Of a stretch of DNA of 14,357 nucleotides, positions 13,701-14,357 are shown piece after piece. The position numbers were made by a program, and so were the translations under genes. The stretch lies in NCBI GenBank assembly GCA_017452305.1, contig JAFTMQ010000137.1, positions 1 to 14,357 of the forward strand, given 5' to 3'. Positions within the stretch are counted from its first letter, which is position 1. Each line of letters begins with the position of its first letter. The notes beneath the pieces were generated by a model. The model made no database searches and had not been told where the DNA came from. It worked only from the letters and a program-made list of their open reading frames with translations. The DNA comes from Clostridia bacterium. Lineage in GTDB: Bacteria > Bacillota > Clostridia > Christensenellales > Borkfalkiaceae.

Positions 13701-14336
13701 ATGGCGAAGAAAAGCGAGAAAAAAATTATATTCGTTTGCACGGGGAATACTTGCCGTTCGCCTATGGCAGAGCGCATTCTTTGCAAGGCGTTGGAGGAGC
13801 GGGAGCTGAAAGGTTTTGCCGTTTCGTCCGCAGGCATTGCCGCGCGCAAGGGGGATACGATGAATCCTAAATCTGCGCAGGTTTTGTCGGAGCACGGCTT
13901 GCCGTCCGATGGTTTTTCTTCCAAGCCTTTGGACGATAAATCCTTGCGCGAAGCGTTTGCAATCGTATGTATGACCGAACCGCAAAAGGACATCTTGCTC
14001 GATATGCGTTGGCAAGCACTCAAAAAAGCGGGCGAGGTGGGCGAAGAGGAAATTGAAAACAACGTTTACGCCTTTTCCGAGTTTGCGGGCTATTCAATTA
14101 TTGACCCTTTCGGTAGAGATATCGATTGTTATCGCTACGTGTATTGGATTATGGCGGCGGGTATAGCGGCGCTTATCGAGGGCTTGCGTTTGCCCGAAAA
14201 CGCCAAGAAAACGCGGGCAAGGAAACCCAAAGCACCGACCGACCCCAACGCGCCGCCCAAAAAACGCGGCAGACCAAAAAAAGAAAAGCCCGAGGGGGAA
14301 ACAGTGCCGCCTAAAAAGCGCGGAAGACCTAAATAG
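13701..14336 (+). CDS. ywlE: Low-molecular-weight phosphatase, YwlE-like (protein arginine phosphatase) with AT-hook-like tail
   Basis: 211 residues; typical YwlE is about 150. The P-loop FVCTGNTCRSPMAE gives Cys13 as nucleophile, Arg19, and Thr17 at the position where YwlE has Thr and tyrosine phosphatases usually Ile/Leu; that Thr favours phospho-arginine. The general acid is Asp135 in DPFGRD. YwlE removes the arginine phosphate marks placed by McsB for ClpCP degradation. Residues ~165-211 are an added, basic, proline-rich tail with two copies of KKRGRPK (187-193 and 205-211), the core of AT-hook DNA-binding motifs, and the protein ends exactly on the second copy. Start: the frame opens at a TTG (13650) and an ATG (13662), but neither has an SD site; ATG 13701, directly before KKSEKKIIFVCTGNTC, fits the family start, with only weak GAGGG/AGG upstream. 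Lies 60 bases after the Sua5 gene. Confidence 0.87.
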   Translation: MAKKSEKKIIFVCTGNTCRSPMAERILCKALEERELKGFAVSSAGIAARKGDTMNPKSAQVLSEHGLPSDGFSSKPLDDKSLREAFAIVCMTEPQKDILLDMRWQALKKAGEVGEEEIENNVYAFSEFAGYSIIDPFGRDIDCYRYVYWIMAAGIAALIEGLRLPENAKKTRARKPKAPTDPNAPPKKRGRPKKEKPEGETVPPKKRGRPK

Positions 14337-14357
14337 AACGCGGAAGCGCAGACGGAA

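Overview
The window looks like ordinary chromosome from an uncultured, probably gut-associated, member of the Bacillota (Clostridia; possibly Christensenellales-like). Base composition is near balanced, most genes have strong Shine-Dalgarno (SD) sites, and several families are typical of Bacillota: DUF951, UPF0237/UPF0210, a DnaD-domain protein, oligoendopeptidase F, and a Sua5 (YwlC) / YwlE pair. The lineage is an inference from gene content; no rRNA or other marker is present.

Layout. Positions 1-534 hold the 3' end of a GH38 alpha-mannosidase (+), followed by an unexplained reading frame (536-700) and a bidirectional terminator (777-816). Convergent with it, 830-2569 (-) encodes a large DnaD-type primosomal protein with four DnaD-like modules and a C-terminal four-cysteine motif like the N-terminus of DnaC/DnaI helicase loaders. 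The gap 2570-2891 holds a structured leader, two promoters that fire toward each other and a palindrome between them. From 2892 onward every gene is on the + strand: an alpha/beta-hydrolase-fold protein with a degenerate active site, DUF951, signal peptidase I, a DegV protein, an unrecognised two-helix membrane protein, an ACT-domain protein with UPF0210, pepF, dnaB, a threonylcarbamoyl-AMP synthase and a YwlE-like phosphatase.

Links between genes. The DnaD-type protein and the replicative helicase DnaB lie about 8 kb apart and probably act together in helicase loading. UPF0237 and UPF0210 form a conserved pair. The Sua5-YwlE pair matches the ywlC/ywlE neighbourhood of Bacillus. DUF951 overlaps lepB by one base and is co-translated with it.

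Most interesting non-coding content. (1) The 300-bp gap between dnaB and the Sua5 gene is filled with small perfect hairpins joined by a repeated tgaatt(g) spacer, preceded by two nested hairpins, and reads like a repeat family element rather than a promoter region. (2) A short motif close to caTGTACGCGTTGAAt recurs in four intergenic regions; upstream of dnaB it forms an 11-bp hairpin just before the ribosome site. Most interesting coding oddities are the AT-hook-like tail on the phosphatase, the degenerate hydrolase, the DnaD/loader-like fusion and the SSB-like tip of DnaB. No tRNA, rRNA, CRISPR array, transposase or phage gene was seen.
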